Source: Candidatus Peribacteria bacterium | Lineage (GTDB): Bacteria; Patescibacteriota; Gracilibacteria; UBA1369; 2-02-FULL-48-14 | DNA: 64,000 nt | NCBI GenBank assembly: GCA_943349825.1 | Contig: CALQZQ010000002.1 | Coordinates: forward strand, 1-64,000 | Direction of reading: 5' to 3' | In this document: one piece after another, positions 39,101 through 45,007 of the stretch | Numbering within the stretch: the stretch's first letter is position 1 | How the letters are laid out: every line of letters begins with the position of its first letter | Notes under the pieces: model-generated | The model's database searches: none | What the model saw: only the letters and a program-made list of their open reading frames with translations | What the model was told of the DNA's origin: nothing | Translations under genes and position numbers: made by a program

Positions 39101-39680
39101 GGCTACTGTCATCCAAAATGTAAGAAGGCTCCTCGAAGTCGGTGTAGGGGAGCATGGACACAAAGTGGTAGCCATTTTTGTTGACCACCGGCAAAGGCAC
39201 GCCGCCAATCGCGACCACTCCCGCCAGCTTAGTGGCATCCGAATCCCTAACGTCGCCTTCGTAGTAGAGTTTTTCCAGCATGCGCTGGATGTCCACCGGG
39301 GTGTCGTCTTTAGACACCGTCAAAATCATGGTCTTGGTCCACGGCAAAGTCGCCTGAATGTCGGAAGCGTAGGTTTGAATATTGGCCGAAAGATTGTTGC
39401 TGCCAAAAAAAGAAAAGAAGCCACTGCCGCTGGACGTGCTGTCCCACAAATCTTGGTCCACGAGCAGGGCCACAATGCCGTAACGCGTTTCTACATGGCC
39501 CACACTGCGCACTTCTGCCAAGCTTCCTCCCGGATTATCGAGAGCGCCCACTTGCACTGAACTCACCACACTGATGGCTTCCGAAATCTGCGCCATCGGC
39601 AGCAGAGTCGCTAAAAACGTGACTAAAACCGTCACAATCAAGGCCCGGAAATATGCAGGAGTGGCGCGCCGTGGAAGCAT
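24105..39680 (-). CDS. giant multidomain SLH surface protein (about 5190 residues)
   Basis: Start at the ATG at 39680 (MLPRRATPAYF); a TTG six codons upstream is the alternative. A signal/anchor segment (about 10-35) is followed by many modules: Ca-binding acidic repeats of the DxDGDG type (about 315-640), bacterial Ig-like beta domains (about 1380-1600 and 1980-2400), FG-GAP/VCBS-like repeats (FNGDGLDDLF and LNADGYDDLVL, about 2780-2870), a DUF11-like module (about 2960-3060), a proline-rich section (about 3720-3830), a PKD-like part (about 4550-4640), and SLH modules in two groups (about 1690-1890 and 4880-5080), each followed by a DxDGDG tail. SLH domains bind secondary cell-wall polymers. 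It is probably a wall-anchored stalk, adhesin or S-layer component. It leads an operon of five exported proteins. Confidence 0.9.
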   Translation of the reverse strand: MLPRRATPAYFRALIVTVLVTFLATLLPMAQISEAISVVSSVQVGALDNPGGSLAEVRSVGHVETRYGIVALLVDQDLWDSTSSGSGFFSFFGSNNLSANIQTYASDIQATLPWTKTMILTVSKDDTPVDIQRMLEKLYYEGDVRDSDATKLAGVVAIGGVPLPVVNKNGYHFVSMLPYTDFEEPSYILDDSSQEFVPNDEAQDLQPEVWHGLIVPPLQGQDGIDLLSAFFDKNHAFHTGDADYTTFDKKTFVADMVTEESAVNPVSFGAYQRFLDLWEEIAYYRYSNDLLTEVYTDMQASVEAGDQLDNDGDELFDEEASNGIDDDGDGYVDEDLGDGFYGIDNDGDCTSLAAAAQDSNGDGRPCGPAWYEDSDGDGEIDDLVADADTNVDEDGAADNNNDADWQLPDITGTTYYGAEPYIREDRAVDEDPPGDVTGGSDNNGDGIPDGDGCPGICGKDDNGDAADNDADGYPDGLEHVLRTDPTDEKQPWPSVKNLSNDQLGTSFSDSDEATAWWSEYFVDQFYAGRYESPTCMSGGTFHPEWDDDEDGICDEDGVAEIQLWTSESGNAGDGVCQYNDGDCDGQVDEDPIGLRPEALFDGVPDIQSRLIIKGLTKKYAEIFDQPQGVWNRIVNGTGRYQTQYLDEDGNARNDYDSPVALIAKKDAHTIQYLRDLNDKLEVEVDSLIKSHLAIDIPLILLMEITGTYTLTTEDSDGNKTETEEDVCTSGEKADLTTDACLQFFNSAETTEGRFWMGGVADYLTALNIGETAAEIPMNGSHPWEVDSPAECTLFAGTNEEDGQFTKFNDLYSADTEDLNQDQIKERKNCVSQYVSYSDDIPELCNTPIAEVNIRNLGGAKKALGDTSVPDSGPQGDTSSWDTGPSACFEFREWTTYVDYAEVNSDFNDWLTGKIRKFSRDGDTSAESYETFLETVEQERVDLESRLGNRPDTATLRKHFEELDIVSADSGITYTVEDLMQDEFGLTDPTDDEVDFYLALHDGAYVSDPSQGSGMSDVSDLDISFNKYYYLDNSYHVSFWADKAGFTADPDQAKHISSFYKHDEPNNDTLNAQIASQISPDMPIDATRRADFIDENEEVQTINYVNAFEATTAEDVADQLTTMAAAIGDVAGGSVFESTVEAYGDDLINWEQLADALAWYHMSIDEKHTYVLTHYLGDEEPVVAKARDGYEMSYMVVNGDADEVQFAFNGNKPTSDGDLEWLYRSQSLAEAAMAADAEEPEEQEPLTTLSNTTPIPLSEWITAIQEWLQELNDSLTNFGEYGDSGGSCGDSSAASSGGASTTDADDDGVPDAAAETVSLLLSSGDENVLQTGKGVYVVTVSAEKSDGSLNTGDSYTEVTLNILSGGDSVSLGGSYYLTLSQGVAVFALYSTDTEGEFSVDVSASNREDVVRSNTLSGSVVTKYLKVTTYTTQDESSDTSTAEEGDRIQVKNNEGTVVATLDPSTGELSLDGAQAVLKEATVDLPTRVAIESTDGSATYGAFFLIPDEKRVSIGDGIEGVFVAEVGGTASAAEAENGIALEDNGVQMGIVTATGQIAVSDTYTLDFDNPGDINIYDAIHIKNSSGETLFTVTIKHPFTTGSIVEPSGDYGDYLSAAVWLKPVKNTWSISWIPTAHAETVIPDTDGDKLDDLEEYAIGTDMDSADSDTDTYPDGQEVFSGYDPLAIGKKLFTDIDASHVAYYDLAVLYLRGVVKGYSDGSFKPSNPLTREEFVKIDLGAICKQCDNYSASYEATLMAEYNLDPFPDTDINPDLLACVAEAKTSGIVSGYAGGSQVGYFVPTQNISRAEATKVLVETAEFEVPAVSSGEQWYAEYVNVAQENNLFPDGATVNDTWLQGSITREEFVQMAVNLVEAKDCRSVDTDGDGLSDTEEQLLYGTDPNNPDTDEGGVHDLEEIVRGSDPLDASDDFPTSTTTTTTTETGTTEDFSAFGAYDHAAGVYAVSSQAAYEEIASSSGANSASVNVYVTEVAADGTSSVYVRAEIRDQDGNIYTDDDSSVVDFTLSSSTYGELARSSVQVADGLAETTFNSSEVAGDVTVQATLRDGSLPSEDALLSVYAGEPVALELNSASSVIPAGGEAANDMSLSLYDSFGNIANHGFYSVTLTANDGLTLLDLSDEDTETEGTQITTPDGVLQFRVLSGTTAGSATVSAYLTEQPDVTASYTLDQQEGMTIQAVTSQPYMLVGGTVPQTVTLNAVDADGFPVTGYQGDVTLSMSDPNYGSFAESSVTLVNGTATVDLTPGTLAGNGSLIAASTGLESGSTTVEFKPDATYELRIRTKDGSTSVAAGTTERFLVEAYDQYGNKVGSDSSTTGSLRLTGATEGYGTLSSELFTLNQGEASFSVTMGETSGTLNLVAAGSGLLAGTWGGDINYALDGDDFASLNPQTLYANLLGGPFGDVTTENYVGGWMTFNGKTQAVTTLISEPAPKKPMVSVDAHGAISLASDSLLSMNVMSAGNSLPTLLQWRHVTDTALLADVFYVLTSTDAISTTLIGDSTHYAIEDSGTDILLREDSAGTVKVRSDGQIVLLDPSYILQVNGAAEGLGFVVMDGNQQVMLINFTQAWDTDVTLLDTDYDLENWRSLADGVYIRPTSESEHDFESMPTGNSTANPMGLVLVNPDEELSKDMQPSLGYASLESAENDGTVGWENENKNMLLFAAGNTVGQSTLYYPSEVSTVLGDPTVKLQTPNEVNDLGYTDDLGTLVDTSAGELLELLSIDYNGDDKPDVLEVYENGQIDVLQNYNAAVRLQSRGELLNIANGIDSIDSGDFNGDGLDDLFIVTKDSCYADEMCGYVYENIGGGFAAQNVDLDGVSAKPKQVEVSDLNADGYDDLVLVDENMVLYTIWNNEGSLQDVDEIKDFGLAADPTADLAGDVVAYYDGLVSGAVSLAINTTDLSSTSDAISSDLQAFVDSIGGDANFTTLVNGSTDGTVTRKENVEFEYATTDSVSSHLDISKSVSDSSGGNAEMGDTLTTTLTVENVSGGTLSDVYISDYIAGFYNYEEDTLVCTDCTGSNASATVQNGDYSRPFIFGPLSLSDGASITLTYALIVNSLPKVHAMVGNDLYSDYTDDDYPDIAISLEGNTNGQLQVYYSNGSTTVSSGGTFGLGGTSYERVSYNEKEYSPATNAAEYDAEVPNPMGDYTGPDGVPDGIPDFIQNMDPDLGIPVPAPGDFDVVKEILGGADGNGDNYYSTDEMFSSTEDTDGDGLNDTIDEIAGNPDVLLDASAVLSGDDVSFGAEVALMDESITELTETVDKVVSALTCNGGCISFAGSIAFLAPGTYHEPFLGTTIGFDTGTPAFGITPNPPYVCAGQACLPTSQFRLYIAPTTTLGLGMGICVAPYSTGTNCIAFNIPLLQLLGVCDAINGFVADSMSKASAFVSGEDGTSTFNVPEQSQSSSSDSASSLASGVFDNYVPDVAVNSNVQVPGFPSIFTEWWKAQKEEFFKMLDLPDVTFIYPDPKSLTTEFTGIRQKSLENQNSKAIDLDQNSKVETLNSGVLGLEKFLNWAHALPLVDIKPEKVYIRYPALTQEEIELVKKDAEQWVLDTKNSWKTFKTQFDLKEDATDEAKAVVADLEKTVNEAIAGVETNMATLESYTEIPAQILEIREAIADYAKIIICYLDTILQYTAGYIGENAERIQAWAQWVEDLKKIVDGWRVLIDLSADFMESCDKCTNQRWNGMQLLFSLLVFIPDFPVIEMPKLPDIVIDVSHIQAGVDIVWPDVKFIPQTVIIPKLPRLVFPSVDIDLDADLDFDLEIPQLPQFDISVDFPELPALTLPQLPTLPPPPKVPEIDPTLKAALNIVSSILKIYCIIREGFFPTQETNLKSKIEDMTERPGTVMPFDLATTVEWPKISFDFLKKIQIDTYLNLTADFSGLYDVVNELGDETSDMSQDLTKIISDPLQDFSNQIQEVLTDAAESTSVEVDVDVEAEGSVGSDEHSYVHPAVELAQIYSKEPMVTDQLVALKGVLNTLQGEIDQWALTLPEDIQLTATERILALDDPLLNRYDSIKNGNPNLDDAKFLAGIQDTPLASVMQLKDSMISYVQNLDEGTGHLKNMDSPAFQRYLAQESNEVSVLLASESTGGFLSAVEQWAPESAVNTTNQDIELASDSSVEDSLGGLDLSSGAQAVNTGLYLYNAEAGVSTRLIAYTQESDKATHILMVDIDSDGDDDVVYSMGGDVYVKENYTETASVEYVTSDPSVDAVSDLTPAQGNAKNFKRGKDDYQEASFAFNPVSTATGYEIMFYDSLDAAEAAPEQNVKRLLLLSSSQNVDHVFTDDSGVTYNYGGTLTASDADITVSSPEGASETVPAGGSADLPQIYDSRLVATSVSGTVKLKNAAKRTIVTENGEIQTDDGVLFQTISATVLEITESEVTSTIELPAYTLINLGHGDQRTIRVDSGSVYWIDATETVEEQDLEEGMEVLAQELVSLDSASADATLQTTEGVEIVLDYEEVFVMDQLMDASSPTSQVELENGAYYSTGRALFSDGSLGTISDNILLNPQVCADNSTPFPVIAEGSSIDLAIFSTTTLSAESSFDSDSSIVDAYWDLDASVDENGDGDLDNDTQVIGLTTEVGPYESTDPKIVTLYITDAAGNTASTTITVNIYVPDITISTATTETVTGTTNPASPEFPYHLVREREGALTELGDGYLTDENGDFSVDMNTSDLISVYDSEGGTIAQFNPRTKQVIVYDEAYDVTFMSADATWPSRLVVYEVGTGMVMASFVFLSDSSLPVVSMNQDLSTYDLSTLNRVTYHSVTDAEGYETTSTQISAHDEYGNLDLLVTNNGNITVFDSARFSVVRQDADSLDDYLILEVYDEGTLEMQIWPGSDNTVYLETADGLDLPPSDLIGEHDSLAADFHIYFEDLSTDDELYTTIEQLVERGILEGYEEDGLRYFKPDDKINRAEFTKIILGILCIVPSDEAYLTPNVFTDITDPSQWYYSYTKESFIRNLITGYLGEVNGAGMAPFKPGNTITRAEATKIMLEALNSEGIITLPDVTGVPWYAPYVEIAQDLTPYMTGDTTAGETNYILTAEEAADPAHVMSRYEFVEMSVRVLQAYNCFDLDSDGDGLVNYDEETIYGSDPYNPDTDAGGVDDGTEVGRGTDPLDGSDDFGAGTLNSAEPGIYAIREACSACPCLSQIDYAADLMEGDQVFAIIQNDEGTIFGQSNKVTVTAP

Positions 39681-39698
39681 ACGCAAAGATACTAGCAA

Positions 39699-39841
39699 AA
39701 CCCGCCCAACTTTTCCTCCCCATTTAACCTGTTGCCGCCATTTCCACTTGCCATTTTATTTTTTATGTCCGTACGCACTTTTTGGCAAACAAAAAGCCCC
39801 TCGTGAGAGGGGCTTTGAAAAGGCTGAAATTAAGCGATCGA
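39699..39841 (-). promoter_or_regulatory. pilin terminator and upstream region of the surface operon
   Basis: An intrinsic terminator lies at 39788-39818: AAGCCCCTC/GAGGGGCTT followed by TTTTTG on the minus strand, ending the pilin transcript. The remaining 100 bp should hold the promoter of the giant operon; a GGGGAGGAAAAG lies about 44 nt before the ATG, too far for a ribosome site. No clear -35/-10 pair is visible. Confidence 0.7.
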
Positions 39842-40438
39842 TCAATGAGCGATCATATAGTAGCGGGTAACTCCAGCAGCACAAGGGGCAGCAGCGGTAC
39901 ACAGGGTATCTCCAGCAAGGACGGCGGAAGCGGAAGCAGTAGTTGAAAGAACCATCGCAGCGCTTGGCGTGAACATGCCGGTCCCATTATAAATACCTGC
40001 AGCACCGTTTTCAGAAGTAGTCTCTAGCATAGCCACCAGGGCATAACCTTCAGCAAAACCACCCGCAGCAGCAGCAGTATTAATAGGAAAGTAAGCATAT
40101 CCAGTGCCGCATCCGGTGCTAACCACAGTGTTTGTAGCTATGCTACCAGCAGGAATAGTGGTCATGTAGCTCGTCAGTGGAAAAGTTCCACCACTGACAA
40201 AAAGCGTACCAACACAGTAGGCGGCAGCTTGAGGATATCCACCAGAGTTGTCGTTTGCATAAAACTCCAAGGCAGTCGCCAATTGTTGTAAATCACTCTT
40301 CGCCGTAGCATCTCTCGCACGAGCAGGTCCTCCAGTGAGTCTGGGGATCAGAGCAACGGCCAAGATACCGATGATCGTGATGACGATCAAAAGTTCAATA
40401 AGGGTAAATGCGCGGTTGCGCGTGGTGTAGGGGGACAT
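39842..40438 (-). CDS. type IV pilin-like protein
   Basis: 198 residues from the ATG at 40438 (MSPYTTRNRAF). Class III signal: short basic leader, then FTLIELLIVITIIGILAVALIPRL, the conserved N-terminal pilin helix with Glu5. The residue before the cut is Ala (RA-FTLIE) in place of the usual Gly. The globular part is rich in Ala, Gly and Thr, with cysteines at AYCVGT, TGCGTG, TLCTAA and PCAAG that probably pair. It is the last gene of the pilus cluster and has its own terminator. Confidence 0.9.
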   Translation of the reverse strand: MSPYTTRNRAFTLIELLIVITIIGILAVALIPRLTGGPARARDATAKSDLQQLATALEFYANDNSGGYPQAAAYCVGTLFVSGGTFPLTSYMTTIPAGSIATNTVVSTGCGTGYAYFPINTAAAAGGFAEGYALVAMLETTSENGAAGIYNGTGMFTPSAAMVLSTTASASAVLAGDTLCTAAAPCAAGVTRYYMIAH

Positions 40439-40506
40439 AGATATGGCGTGAACGATTAAAGCGTGAGTCGTCAAAAATATTACAACCGCTTTCACACAAA
40501 GGCAAC

Positions 40507-41700
40507 TTAAAGTGTGCTAGCGAAGTCCGTGAGCGAGATGATGGGCAGCATGATGGCGGAAACAATGAAGCCCACCATCAGACCCATCACACAAAGGATC
40601 ACTGGCTCCATGAGCTTGGAAAGCGAGGCCACGGCATTGTCCACTTCATCTTCATAGTAGTCGGCAATCTTCATCGCGATGTCATTGATCTTGGCGGTTT
40701 GTTCTCCCACCAACACCATGGAAGCGACCATGGGAGGGAAGAGGAAAGGCGTTCCATTCAAGTTTTCACCGAGCGGAATTCCTTGGGCAACATCCTGCGC
40801 GGCAAATTGCACACGCTTTTTGTAGACTTCATTTCCCAGGGCATTTGCATCGATTTCGAGGGCCTTCACAATGGGCACTCCGGAATTGATGAGGCTCGCG
40901 AGCAAGCGTGCAAAGCGTGCCACCATGAGTTCACGAATGAGTTTTCCAAAGATCGGAACATAAAGAAGAGCCATATCTATGCTGTAACGGCCTTGCTTGC
41001 TGCGTCGTACAAAATAGAACGCAAGCACCACGAGCACAATGAAACCCAGGATCAGGTCCCAAGAATGTTGTGCGATTTCTGAAGCCTTCAGCAAAATTTG
41101 AGTGGTGAGCGGCAGCTCTTGGCCTCCGCTGGTGAACAGCGTGGTGAGTTGGGGCACCACCATCGTAAGAATGAGGAAAAGACAAACTCCCATAATGATC
41201 AAAATAGCACAGGGATAGATCATGGCGCCGCGTACTTTGGAAATGATCGCGGAGCTTTTTTCAGCTTGTTTGGCGATGTCTTTCAAAATCTCATTCAGCG
41301 TTCCGGAAGCTTCTCCACTCGCAATCATTCCACGTTCAGCGGAAGTGAATACGGAGTCGAAACGTTCCATGGCAATGGACAAACTCTTTCCTTCTTCCAT
41401 TTCGAGTGCGAGTTGTCGGATGACTTTCTTAAGCTTCAAATTGTTCATTTGGTCAGACAGCACATAGAGGGACCGGATGATCGGCATACCCGCATTGATC
41501 ATGGTGGCGAGCAATTGGAAGAACGTCACTTTTTCACGCAGAGAAATAGTGGTCCATCCAATCACTACATCATTGAGCCGCGCAAAAAGATTGATTTTTT
41601 TCTCCGCTTTATCCAAGTCCACTTGGCGGAGCGCTTCAATGCGTTCCTGGTCTTCGCGGGAGAGCCCAATGTCCAGTCGTGTGGCTTCAGTGTTAAGCAT
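40507..41700 (-). CDS. pilC: type IV pilus inner-membrane platform protein PilC
   Basis: 397 residues, the normal size. Two GspF/T2SSF domains are visible: FFQLLATMINAGMPIIRSL...GMIASGEASGTLNEIL (about 85-160) and FARLLASLINSGVPIVKALEI...MVLVGEQTAKINDIAMKIADYYEDEVD (about 245-360), with three membrane spans (about 165-190, 215-235 and 370-390). It anchors the assembly ATPase and feeds pilins into the fibre. Its start overlaps the end of the ATPase gene by 8 bp. Confidence 0.95.
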   Translation of the reverse strand: MLNTEATRLDIGLSREDQERIEALRQVDLDKAEKKINLFARLNDVVIGWTTISLREKVTFFQLLATMINAGMPIIRSLYVLSDQMNNLKLKKVIRQLALEMEEGKSLSIAMERFDSVFTSAERGMIASGEASGTLNEILKDIAKQAEKSSAIISKVRGAMIYPCAILIIMGVCLFLILTMVVPQLTTLFTSGGQELPLTTQILLKASEIAQHSWDLILGFIVLVVLAFYFVRRSKQGRYSIDMALLYVPIFGKLIRELMVARFARLLASLINSGVPIVKALEIDANALGNEVYKKRVQFAAQDVAQGIPLGENLNGTPFLFPPMVASMVLVGEQTAKINDIAMKIADYYEDEVDNAVASLSKLMEPVILCVMGLMVGFIVSAIMLPIISLTDFASTL

Positions 41701-42943
41701 TTTCAGGGCGGGCTACGGAATACACTTCCTCTAAGGAGGTAATACCTTCCAAGGCTTTGAGCACGCCAGCTTGTTCCAGCGTGACCATTCCTGTTTTCAT
41801 GGAAGCGAGTTGAATCTCCATGCTGCTAGCATTTTTTAAAATGAGTTCACGAATGGAGTTGTTCATTTTCAAAACTTCAAAGAGTCCCACTCGTCCGAAG
41901 TAACCCACCCCATTGCATTGATCACAGTCCACTCCGCCCGGTCCAAAAAATTGTAGAGCGGTGAGCTTGGCAGGGTCGTGAGGTTCATCCGGATGCAAGT
42001 GCGAGAGCGCAGTTTTCACCAGTTCCAAAGTTTGTTCGTCCGTAGACATGGGTTTCTTGCATTTCTCACAAAGACGACGCACCAGACGCTGGGCCATGAT
42101 GGCATTGATCGTCGCCGTCATAAGAAAGGCGGGAACTCCCATGTTCAAAATACGCGTGATGGTTTCCACGGCGGAATTCGTATGAATAGTAGACAGCACC
42201 AAGTGACCCGTGAGTGAGGCTTCTATGGCCACATCCACCGTTTCGCGATCACGGATTTCCCCCACCATGATGATGTCGGGATCTTGACGGAGCGCGGTGC
42301 GCAGTCCAAACGCGAAGTTGTAATCGATGTCCGGGTGCACCTGCGATTGGTTGAGTCCGTCGAGCTGAATTTCCACCGGATCTTCAATCGTCATGATGTT
42401 CACATCCGGCTTGTTCAAGATCTGCAAAGCCGCGTACAAAGTTGTTGTTTTACCGGAACCGGTAGGCCCGGTGGTGAGGAGTACTCCATTCGGCAAGTTG
42501 AGCGCGGCGGTAAAATATTTCAGCGAATTTCCCGTGATCCCGAGTTTATCGAAGGTGGGAATTTCGTGCGATTTGTCTTGAATACGCATCACCATCTTTT
42601 CACCGTTCACGGTGGGGAGACTGGACACACGCAGATCGAGTTCACGTCCTTCTTGAGTCGTGACTTGGGCGCGTCCGTCCTGAGGAATGCGCTGTTCGTC
42701 GATCTTCAAGTTGGACATAATCTTAATGCGCGAAACCACTGCCGGATGAATATTCGGTGGATACTCCACTACGCGCAGCAGGGAACCGTCCACACGGTAA
42801 CGAATTTGCACCGTGTTTTGTTGTGGCTCGATATGAATATCCGAAGAGCGCAAATCAATGGCATAAGAAACAGCGTTCATCACCAGCTGGGGGATATTTC
42901 CCCCCACAATTGCGTCCTGCAATGCTTGGAGTTTAGCGTTCAT
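41693..42943 (-). CDS. pilB: type IV pilus assembly ATPase (short PilB)
   Basis: 416 residues. Secretion ATPase core: the N2 region (DIHIEPQQNTVQIRYRVDG), Walker A GPTGSGKTTTLY (about 160), Asp box, Walker B IIMVGEIRDRET (about 228) and His box (GHLVLSTIHTNSA). Two CxxC pairs (CEKCKK and CDQCNG) form the zinc site typical of PilB and GspE, absent from PilT. The N-terminal MshEN/N1 domain of full PilB (about 150 residues) is missing. No pilT gene is present in the window. Confidence 0.92.
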   Translation of the reverse strand: MNAKLQALQDAIVGGNIPQLVMNAVSYAIDLRSSDIHIEPQQNTVQIRYRVDGSLLRVVEYPPNIHPAVVSRIKIMSNLKIDEQRIPQDGRAQVTTQEGRELDLRVSSLPTVNGEKMVMRIQDKSHEIPTFDKLGITGNSLKYFTAALNLPNGVLLTTGPTGSGKTTTLYAALQILNKPDVNIMTIEDPVEIQLDGLNQSQVHPDIDYNFAFGLRTALRQDPDIIMVGEIRDRETVDVAIEASLTGHLVLSTIHTNSAVETITRILNMGVPAFLMTATINAIMAQRLVRRLCEKCKKPMSTDEQTLELVKTALSHLHPDEPHDPAKLTALQFFGPGGVDCDQCNGVGYFGRVGLFEVLKMNNSIRELILKNASSMEIQLASMKTGMVTLEQAGVLKALEGITSLEEVYSVARPENA

Positions 42944-42958
42944 TTAAGCGGTCATTTA

Positions 42959-43531
42959 TTAGAGGCCTTGAGCAAAGTAAGCGTTGAGATCAATATTCAC
43001 ACTGTAAGTACCGCCGTATTCTTTGGGGTAGTTGAGGGTCAGATTCTCCACACTCATGAGTCGCACTTCTCCTTCCAAAGAACCGGAACTCTCCACATAT
43101 TCCAGAAATTTACTGAGGTTGCTTTTAGAAGCGGTCACAGACATGGAAACCGGTACATATTGGTACAAAGCACCTTCCGGGGTAACGGCCTCTTGGTAAC
43201 TGACCTGAGAGATGAAGAAAGGTTTGTTTTCAAAGTTATTCTTCACGGAAAAGGCGTCCAAAAGACGAGTGAGATCGCTCAGATTTTCACGAGTGGGGAA
43301 AACCACAGCCAGTTCTTGAGCCGAAGTGGCACGTGCGGCATTCACATCCTTTTTAATGTCTTGGTAGTCGCTGGCCAGTTGTGTGCTTTCCGCAGTGAGA
43401 CTGGAGACCTCGGTTTGCAGTTGATCCGCCTGAATATTCAGAGCAGACATGTCGTTCCATTGCCACACTCCATAGGCGAGGGTGCCTAACATAATGAGCA
43501 GGGCAAGATAAATTTTATGTCGATCATTCAT
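42959..43531 (-). CDS. PilO-like pilus alignment protein
   Basis: 190 residues from the ATG at 43531 (MNDRHKIYLALLIML). One membrane span (about 7-25), a coiled-coil segment (about 30-75) and a mixed alpha/beta domain (about 90-190) are the PilO pattern. The family assignment rests on topology and gene order. The ATG overlaps the preceding gene by 8 bp. Confidence 0.7.
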   Translation of the reverse strand: MNDRHKIYLALLIMLGTLAYGVWQWNDMSALNIQADQLQTEVSSLTAESTQLASDYQDIKKDVNAARATSAQELAVVFPTRENLSDLTRLLDAFSVKNNFENKPFFISQVSYQEAVTPEGALYQYVPVSMSVTASKSNLSKFLEYVESSGSLEGEVRLMSVENLTLNYPKEYGGTYSVNIDLNAYFAQGL

Positions 43532-44771
43532 TGGAAGCGGGGTTATTTTCGAGTTCCATGGAGATATGGAAATTACCGGTGTAAACATTTTCACCGTCTG
43601 ACTTTGAGAAACTGCGGTCCTCTACATTTTTGAAGGTATCGGATTCCTCTAAAGCGTCGATCAAGTTGGAAGTGAGACTGAAGTTGGTGGTGTCCGAAGT
43701 AGTGGTGTCGCCCGAAATGCTCACGGTGCCATCGCTATTGAAAACCACATTGGAAATCGTTATATTCCCCGTAAATTCAGTCCCGAACAGCGGATCCACC
43801 GTCTTAGTAACGGCTTCCAGTTCATCCATCACAATAGACCATTCGGGTCGAGCCGATTTGATGGTGTTGATGATGGAACCGGAACTGGCGTTGAGCGAGT
43901 TGAAGTTGTCAAAAACAGCTTGAATCTGTTCGTCCGTCACATCAGCAACAGTCAAAGTTTTCACCATGTCATGAAAGGTCGCGTTTTGCATCAGCGCTTT
44001 TGCCGTCTGCAAATCTTGAATGTCCTGGAGCAAAGATTGCTCGTCCACTTGTCCCTGCTTCGCCTGGAGTTCGACAATCAAGTTGTCCGTCACCAGTATG
44101 GAGGCAGGCAATTCTTCGGCAGGGATATCTTGGCTCAATTGTTCCTGAATTTGTCCGAGCAGAGCGAGCACTTGAGGCTTAGCCTCGGCCGCCGCCAGCA
44201 AGAATTCTTCCGCTTTGTTTTGAGAAGTGTAAATCGAGTTGGCCTGCGCTCCGTTGTACAGGTACTCATCGGTAACACTAGCATACTGATCCAGCAGGAG
44301 AGCGGCAGCCAGATACTTTTGAACACGCACTTCAGCATTGAGGTCGGCCACTTGGTTCTGGGAAGTTTCCACACGGAGCACCGGATTCACCGGATACAAA
44401 ACGGAAAGTCGTGTAGTTTTTTGAGTGAAGAAAAATGCAACTGTCAAAACAAAGAGCAAAACGGAAAATTGCAAAACCGTAGAACCGGGGTTGCTGGTGT
44501 GCTTCGCGAACTGCTTGAGGGTCAAGGCCTCTTTGGGCTTATCCCCGAAGTAGGAAACGCCTTTTTTATCCTGTTGTTCCACCACAGAATTCATCATAGA
44601 GCCCGGTTTCTGCGCCGCGTCTTTCCCAAAAAGCTCGGTGAAGACATTTTTAGATTCTTCACTCATAGTGCCCGGCGTAGCCTTGGGGAGCGACGGTTGT
44701 GCAGCCGGTTGGCCCTGTAAACTGGGAAACAGTTTAGGGCTGACAGAAGCGGCATTTTGCTCATTTGCCAT
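43524..44771 (-). CDS. PilN-like pilus protein with long N-terminal extension
   Basis: 415 residues from the ATG at 44771 (MANEQNAASVSPK). A disordered cytoplasmic part (1-95) precedes a single membrane span (about 101-118, LQFSVLLFVLTVAFFF), a long helical region (about 130-290), and a C-terminal beta-rich domain (about 320-410). PilN/PilO partners normally follow PilM, which is not found here. First gene of the pilus operon. Confidence 0.65.
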   Translation of the reverse strand: MANEQNAASVSPKLFPSLQGQPAAQPSLPKATPGTMSEESKNVFTELFGKDAAQKPGSMMNSVVEQQDKKGVSYFGDKPKEALTLKQFAKHTSNPGSTVLQFSVLLFVLTVAFFFTQKTTRLSVLYPVNPVLRVETSQNQVADLNAEVRVQKYLAAALLLDQYASVTDEYLYNGAQANSIYTSQNKAEEFLLAAAEAKPQVLALLGQIQEQLSQDIPAEELPASILVTDNLIVELQAKQGQVDEQSLLQDIQDLQTAKALMQNATFHDMVKTLTVADVTDEQIQAVFDNFNSLNASSGSIINTIKSARPEWSIVMDELEAVTKTVDPLFGTEFTGNITISNVVFNSDGTVSISGDTTTSDTTNFSLTSNLIDALEESDTFKNVEDRSFSKSDGENVYTGNFHISMELENNPASNE

Positions 44772-44839
44772 ACATTTTTGGTTTTTATTTATCCATAAAG
44801 TATACCAGAAAACAGGCCAAAGGACAACTCCTAAACCCC

Positions 44840-45004
44840 TGAATCTTGAAACCCTCATCTCGCTCTGAGGGACATACTTATTTTCTGAAGCGGGAGCGAA
44901 GCCACTCGGATGCATGATCCTCATGGCGTCTTCCTGAAGGTTTATGCTTCAAAAAACAAATATGTCCCAAACGCCGAAAAGAGAGTTTGGGGTTTCAAGA
45001 TTCA
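44840..45004. repeat. 165-bp nested palindrome
   Basis: Ends: TGAATCTTGAAACCC (44840-44854) and its perfect complement (44990-45004). Inside: a 23-bp imperfect pair beginning GGGACATA (44869-44891) and ending TATGTCCC (44946-44968), 19 of 23 positions matching. The whole segment can fold back on itself. It begins 3 bp after the regulator gene ends and reaches to 68 bp before the pilus operon. It could be a non-autonomous transposable element or a bidirectional RNA 3' end. Confidence 0.7.
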
Positions 45005-45007
45005 CGT

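Noticed and set aside
24105-39680. Several long plus-strand open frames (up to more than 700 codons) opposite the giant gene
   Set aside because: They are antisense frames kept open by codon bias; no signal peptide logic, no plausible starts, and repetitive composition mirrored from the real gene.
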